From: Cognatazoarcus halotolerans
GTDB taxonomy: Bacteria > Pseudomonadota > Gammaproteobacteria > Burkholderiales > Rhodocyclaceae
DNA: 64,000 nt
NCBI RefSeq assembly: GCF_009800965.1
Contig: NZ_WUAF01000020.1
Span: 1 to 64,000, forward strand
Direction of reading: 5' to 3'
The position numbers and the translations under genes were made by a program. The notes under the pieces are model-generated. The model did not search any database and had not been told where the DNA came from. It saw only the letters and a list, made by a program, of their open reading frames with translations. This document shows positions 60,720 through 64,000 of the stretch, piece after piece; within the stretch, counting starts at the first letter, position 1; every line of letters begins with the position of its first letter.

Positions 60720-62753
60720 ATGGTACCCACATCGGTTCACGACATTCGCAATCTGGGCATGCTCGGCCAGGCGGGCGCTGGCAAGACCCAGTTACTTGAA
60801 ACCCTGCTTGCCACCAGCGGTGCGATCACCAGCGTCGGCAGCGTGGAAAAGGGCGACACGGTCAGCGATTTCGATCCGCTCGAAAAGCAGATGGGCCACT
60901 CGATCAATGCCACCGTCACCCACATGGAGTGGGCCGGCCACTGGCTGAACGTGATCGACACGCCGGGAACGCCGGATTTCTTCGGACGTGCGCTTGCGGT
61001 ACTGCCCGCGGTGGAAACCGCGATGGTGGTGATCAACGCGCAGTCCGGGATCGAGCCGGTTGCACGGCGTGCGATGGAGGCTGCAGCCGGGAAATGCCGC
61101 CTGCTGGTGGTGAACAAGATCGATAGCGAGACCGCCGATCTTGCGGCGCTGATAAGCAGCATTGCCGAGGCTTTCGGCCCCGAGTGCCTGCCGATCAACC
61201 TGCCCTCGCCGGAGCGCGACCGCGTCATCGACTGCTTCTTCAAGCCCGACTACGATGCGCCCACCCTGCTCTCCTCGGTCACGGAGGCGCATGAGCGCAT
61301 TGTCGACCAGGTCGTCGAGGTTGACGAGGAATTGATGGCGCTCTATCTCGAGCAGGGCCAATCACTCGATCCGGAGCAACTGCACGATCCGTTCGAAAAG
61401 GCCTTGCGCGACGGCCATCTGGTGCCGATTTGCTTCGTTTCGGCCCGCAGTGGCGCGGGCGTCAACGAACTCCTGGACGTGCTCGGCCGCCTCATGCCGG
61501 ACCCCACGGAAGGCAATCCCCCGGAATTTCTCGTAGGTCAAGGGGCGACCGCGACGCCCGTGGCGCTGAGCACGGATGCCGGCGCGCATGTGGTTGCACA
61601 CGTCTTCCAGGTCAGCAACGACGCGTTCCGCGGAAAACTGGGAATCTTCCGGATACACCAGGGCACCATCACCCCGAACACCCAGCTTTTCATCGGCGAT
61701 GGCCGCAAACCCTTCAAGGTCGCCCACCTCTTCCGCCTGCAAGGCAAGAATCAGAGCGAAATTCCGGAGGGGGTATCAGGCGACATCTGCGCGGTCGCCC
61801 GTGTCGAGGAGATCCACCGGGATGCGGTACTGCATGATTCGCATGAAGAGGATTTCATCCACCTGCCGACACCGCTGTATCCGCAGCCGATCTTCGGTCT
61901 CGCGCTGACACCTCAGAAACATGGTGACGAACAGAAGCTGTCGGACGCACTGCACCGCCTCAGCGACGAAGACCCCTGCCTGCAGGTGGACTTCGATACG
62001 GTCAGCAAGGAAACCGTCGTTCGCGGGCTTGGAGAAGTACATCTGAAACTGGTACTCGAACAGTTGCAAAGCCGCTGGAACCTGAACCTCGACAGCCGGC
62101 CGCCGACCGTACCCTATCGCGAGACCATCACCACCGCCGCCGAAGCCCGCTACCGCCACAAGAAGCAAAGCGGTGGCGCCGGACAGTTTGGCGAAGTCGC
62201 CCTGCGCATCGAACCCCTGCCGCGTGGCAGCGGCCTCAAGTTCGAGGATGCCATCAAGGGCGGCGTGATTCCCGGGCAGTACATTCCGGCAGTCGAGAAA
62301 GGCATCCGTCAGGCAGCGGCCGAGGGCTTGCTGGCCGGATTCCCCCTGCAGGACCTGCGCGTCACCGTGGTTGACGGCAAATATCACACCGTCGACTCGA
62401 ACGAAATCTCCTTTGTCACCGCAGCGCGACATGCCTTGCACGAAGCCGTCCAGAACGCACGCCCGCAGTTGCTTGAGCCAATCCTCAATGTCACGGTCGA
62501 AACCGGGGAGGCGCATTTCGGCGACGTCAGTGCCGATCTGTCCGCGCGCCGCGGACGACTGACCGGCACCGACAGCACCCAACCGGGTCGGGCGGAGATC
62601 CTCGCCCAGGTGCCCATGTCGGAGATGGAAGGATTCGAGACCCGCATGACATCGATCAGTGGCGGCGACAGCCTGTGCAAGGTGGAGTTCAGTCACTACG
62701 AGGCGGTACCGGGGGAGTTGCAGCAACGGTTGATCCGCAAACAGGGGAGCTGA
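60720..62753 (+). CDS. EF-G-like translational GTPase
   Basis: A 677-residue EF-G paralogue. G1 GQAGAGKT is at 16-23, then DTPGTPDF and NKID; domains II-V follow, including the domain IV tip segment GKYHTVDSNE. The switch I motif that reads RGITI in canonical EF-G reads MGHSIN here, as in the divergent EF-G-like subgroup rather than FusA or TetM. It may act on ribosomes in a specialised role. ATG 60720 follows GGGAGG; the frame upstream to 60654 is not used. It lies 116 nt after proB. Confidence 0.88.
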   Translation: MVPTSVHDIRNLGMLGQAGAGKTQLLETLLATSGAITSVGSVEKGDTVSDFDPLEKQMGHSINATVTHMEWAGHWLNVIDTPGTPDFFGRALAVLPAVETAMVVINAQSGIEPVARRAMEAAAGKCRLLVVNKIDSETADLAALISSIAEAFGPECLPINLPSPERDRVIDCFFKPDYDAPTLLSSVTEAHERIVDQVVEVDEELMALYLEQGQSLDPEQLHDPFEKALRDGHLVPICFVSARSGAGVNELLDVLGRLMPDPTEGNPPEFLVGQGATATPVALSTDAGAHVVAHVFQVSNDAFRGKLGIFRIHQGTITPNTQLFIGDGRKPFKVAHLFRLQGKNQSEIPEGVSGDICAVARVEEIHRDAVLHDSHEEDFIHLPTPLYPQPIFGLALTPQKHGDEQKLSDALHRLSDEDPCLQVDFDTVSKETVVRGLGEVHLKLVLEQLQSRWNLNLDSRPPTVPYRETITTAAEARYRHKKQSGGAGQFGEVALRIEPLPRGSGLKFEDAIKGGVIPGQYIPAVEKGIRQAAAEGLLAGFPLQDLRVTVVDGKYHTVDSNEISFVTAARHALHEAVQNARPQLLEPILNVTVETGEAHFGDVSADLSARRGRLTGTDSTQPGRAEILAQVPMSEMEGFETRMTSISGGDSLCKVEFSHYEAVPGELQQRLIRKQGS

Positions 62754-63095
62754 TCATGATCCGGAGGGCGATGTTCGGCATCACGCCTCTTCGCCCCTGA
62801 GTGACATCCGATCCGGTTCCGGAGCAAGGCTCGAATCGCGGCGGGGACTGTTGTCGTCGCGAAGATATGGTGCGCGAATCTCGGTTGCTCGCAAGCGACA
62901 CCCGCGGTTCGTGCCCCTGCGCGGGAGGCCGCCGGATTCCGCACCGTGGCTGGCTCATGAATCCGCCGCCCGGCAATCCGCGCTTTGCCGAAACACCCCG
63001 TGGGCGATAACATCTCGCCCACCATCAATCCCGACGCACGCCGGCCACAGTACGACCCGACTGCCACCGCAAGCGGTCCGCATGCCCGGCCCTCC
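62754..63095. other. 342-nt gap before the DUF4212 gene
   Basis: No gene supported. It contains an 8-bp perfect inverted repeat GTGGGCGA (63000-63007) / TCGCCCAC (63015-63022) with a 7-nt loop and no T-run. An in-frame extension of the DUF4212 ORF to 62985 is open but lacks a Shine-Dalgarno. Confidence 0.45.
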
Positions 63096-63371
63096 ATGCC
63101 CGAACAACGCCCCGATCACCAAAACTACTGGCGCGCCACCCGGCGACTGACGCTTGCGCTGCTGGCCCTGTGGGGACTGGTGACCTTTGTACCGGCCTAC
63201 TTTGCGGCACCGCTCAATCGATACGATTTTCTGGGTTTTCCCCTGGGTTTCTATCTCGCCGCCCAAGGGACGCTATTGGCCTATCTCTTGATCGTTCACA
63301 TCTATGTGCGGACAATGAAAAAACTCGATCTCCGCTATGGCATGGGTGAGCATCAGGGACCGGAGATCTGA
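63096..63371 (+). CDS. DUF4212 protein, sodium:solute symporter small subunit
   Basis: A 91-residue membrane protein with two helices (about 17-36 and 46-68) and the DUF4212 pattern YWRATRRLT...Y.FLGFPLGFYLAAQG. Family members precede and partner an SSS-type large subunit that takes up acetate or related acids. Here no large subunit follows on this strand; the next gene is convergent. ATG 63096 is chosen from the family N terminus; its Shine-Dalgarno is weak. Confidence 0.8.
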   Translation: MPEQRPDHQNYWRATRRLTLALLALWGLVTFVPAYFAAPLNRYDFLGFPLGFYLAAQGTLLAYLLIVHIYVRTMKKLDLRYGMGEHQGPEI

Positions 63372-63382
63372 CGCCCGTTCCC

Positions 63383-63772
63383 TCATTCCCCGGTCTTTGC
63401 AGTCGGCTTCGGATCTTCGGACTTCTTGCGTCCCATCGGAATCGGATGGGCGTGGCGGCTCAATATGTAGTCCGCAAAGAACTTGATCCAGAGCGTACTT
63501 CCGGCAATCGCGCTCCAGGTCTCGTAGGCCAGCGCACCGAGCACCACCCCGATGATCACGAAGACGATCACACCCCCGGCAACGAGGTTGATCGCAGCAC
63601 AGAAGGGCGCGAATCTTTCGACGTTATCCGGTGGTTCTCCGCGCTTCAGCGCGACTTCGGAAAAATCCCGTTTGAAGATGATCCGGTAGGCCCGTCTGAG
63701 CCAGAAAAAGGCTATCGGGAAAAGCGCGAGAAAGAGCAGCCAGGTCATGGCTACGGTTACGTCAAAGACCAT
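63383..63772 (-). CDS. Small membrane protein of unknown function
   Basis: A 129-residue protein with two hydrophobic segments (about 7-25 and 58-83) and a polar C terminus ending KPTAKTGE. ATG 63772 is preferred because the longer frame to 63871 would run through the terminator at 63830-63862. It is convergent with the DUF4212 gene, 11 nt apart. I do not recognise a family; context suggests an accessory to a symporter (weak inference). Confidence 0.7.
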   Translation of the reverse strand: MVFDVTVAMTWLLFLALFPIAFFWLRRAYRIIFKRDFSEVALKRGEPPDNVERFAPFCAAINLVAGGVIVFVIIGVVLGALAYETWSAIAGSTLWIKFFADYILSRHAHPIPMGRKKSEDPKPTAKTGE

Positions 63773-63829
63773 TGAATACCTCGGTATGCCTGAACGGCAG
63801 CAATCGGGCCACCACCCTGCCACAGAACA

Positions 63830-63862
63830 AAAAACCCCGCCAGCGGCAGCGGCGGGGTTTTT
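63830..63862. terminator. Terminator upstream of the small membrane protein
   Basis: A 12-bp perfect stem AAAAACCCCGCC (63830-63841) / GGCGGGGTTTTT (63851-63862), T-rich on both strands. It is the probable end of the minus-strand gene entering from the right edge. Confidence 0.8.
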
Positions 63863-63864
63863 CA

Positions 63865-63902
63865 CCGCCATCGAACCCCGTCAGACGGGGGAGCGATGGC
63901 GG
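63865..63902. repeat. Interrupted inverted repeat beside the terminator
   Basis: CCGCCATCG (63865-63873) pairs with CGATGGCGG (63894-63902), enclosing CCCCGTC-A-GACGGGG (63876-63890). It would form a long two-part hairpin immediately before the terminator on the minus strand, in the 3' UTR of the edge gene. Confidence 0.6.
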
Positions 63903-63927
63903 TGTGTCACTACCGGTGACAGCGCGC

Positions 63928-64000
63928 TCAGTGTGCGCCGGTCACCACGGTGGAGCCGCGCGGCACGCGAACCGACTCGACCATGTGCTGGATGTGATCC
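63928..64000 (-). CDS. C-terminal fragment of a gene at the window edge
   Basis: The last 23 codons plus TGA of a minus-strand gene; the translated end reads about HIQHMVESVRVPRGSTVVTGAH. The terminator at 63830-63862 follows at the right distance. The IQHMVESVRVP stretch weakly resembles the tail of VC_2705-type sodium:solute symporters, which would fit the DUF4212 neighbour, but this is a guess from too few residues. Confidence 0.45.
   Translation of the reverse strand, partial: DHIQHMVESVRVPRGSTVVTGAH

Noticed and set aside
62777-62803. Nine-codon mini-ORF (MFGITPLRP) after the EF-G-like gene
   Set aside because: GGAGG is only 3 nt from the ATG and the peptide is too short to support.

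Overview
The window is chromosomal DNA from a GC-rich betaproteobacterium. Gene content and order (ychF-pth-rplY-prs-tRNA-Gln-ispE-lolB, ftsYEX, rplU-rpmA-obgE-proB, a split proton-translocating transhydrogenase, glcDEF plus malate synthase G, an octaprenyl-type IspB for ubiquinone) best fit Rhodocyclales relatives such as Azoarcus, Aromatoleum or Thauera. That placement is inferred from gene content; no marker search could be run. Nearly everything is core housekeeping. The only clear accessory DNA is at the left edge.

Layout. 1-2300: a P4-type tyrosine integrase and a translationally coupled gene of unknown function, lying against the terminator of ychF. 2398-9126 (minus): ychF, pth, rplY, prs, tRNA-Gln, ispE, lolB and a secreted TPR protein. 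9336-12282 (plus): mutM and a dynamin-like GTPase. 12383-16410 (minus): two M16 peptidase-fold proteins, rsmD, coaD, ferredoxin. 16545-19255 (plus): ftsY, ftsE, ftsX. 19265-25630 (minus): yhdP, a nitrilase-family amidase, tldD. 25746-28478 (plus): glnE. 28634-34479 (minus): a solute-binding protein, ugpQ, ispB, tRNA-Pro, malate synthase G. 34622-45181: a small lipoprotein, an aldo/keto reductase with two cyclic-di-GMP-type proteins (HD-GYP, EAL), rlmM, a DEAD-box helicase and a PAS-GGDEF-EAL protein. 45245-49323: the pnt operon divergent from corA. 49348-57609: a PP2C phosphatase, glcF-glcE-glcD with their FadR-type regulator, then a UPF0149/SEC-C protein and a SulP transporter. 57676-62753: rplU, rpmA, obgE, proB and an EF-G-like GTPase. 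62754-64000: a DUF4212 symporter small subunit, a small membrane protein and the tail of one more gene.

How the genes work together. GlcDEF oxidises glycolate to glyoxylate and malate synthase G condenses glyoxylate with acetyl-CoA. A FadR-family regulator gene overlaps glcD by 4 nt. A palindrome of the kind this family binds (TTGTC-T-GACAA, 54902-54912) sits just upstream of that regulator. It also overlaps the -35 of a good promoter firing the other way, towards an unannotated 43-codon ORF with a near-perfect Shine-Dalgarno, the UPF0149/SEC-C gene and the SulP transporter. The same core, TGTCnGACA, recurs 201 bp upstream of malate synthase G and just upstream of the EF-G-like gene. This possible small regulon is the most interesting reading of the window. 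Other items for a second look are an HD-GYP protein whose HD motif reads QD, an 11-bp perfect inverted repeat in the corA/pnt divergent region, the integrase-coupled unknown gene, and a UgpB-like binding protein beside ugpQ with no ABC transporter.

No CRISPR array, rRNA operon, insertion sequence or complete prophage was seen. Start codons were often moved inward from the longest ORF using Shine-Dalgarno positions, 4-nt ATGA overlaps and family N termini.
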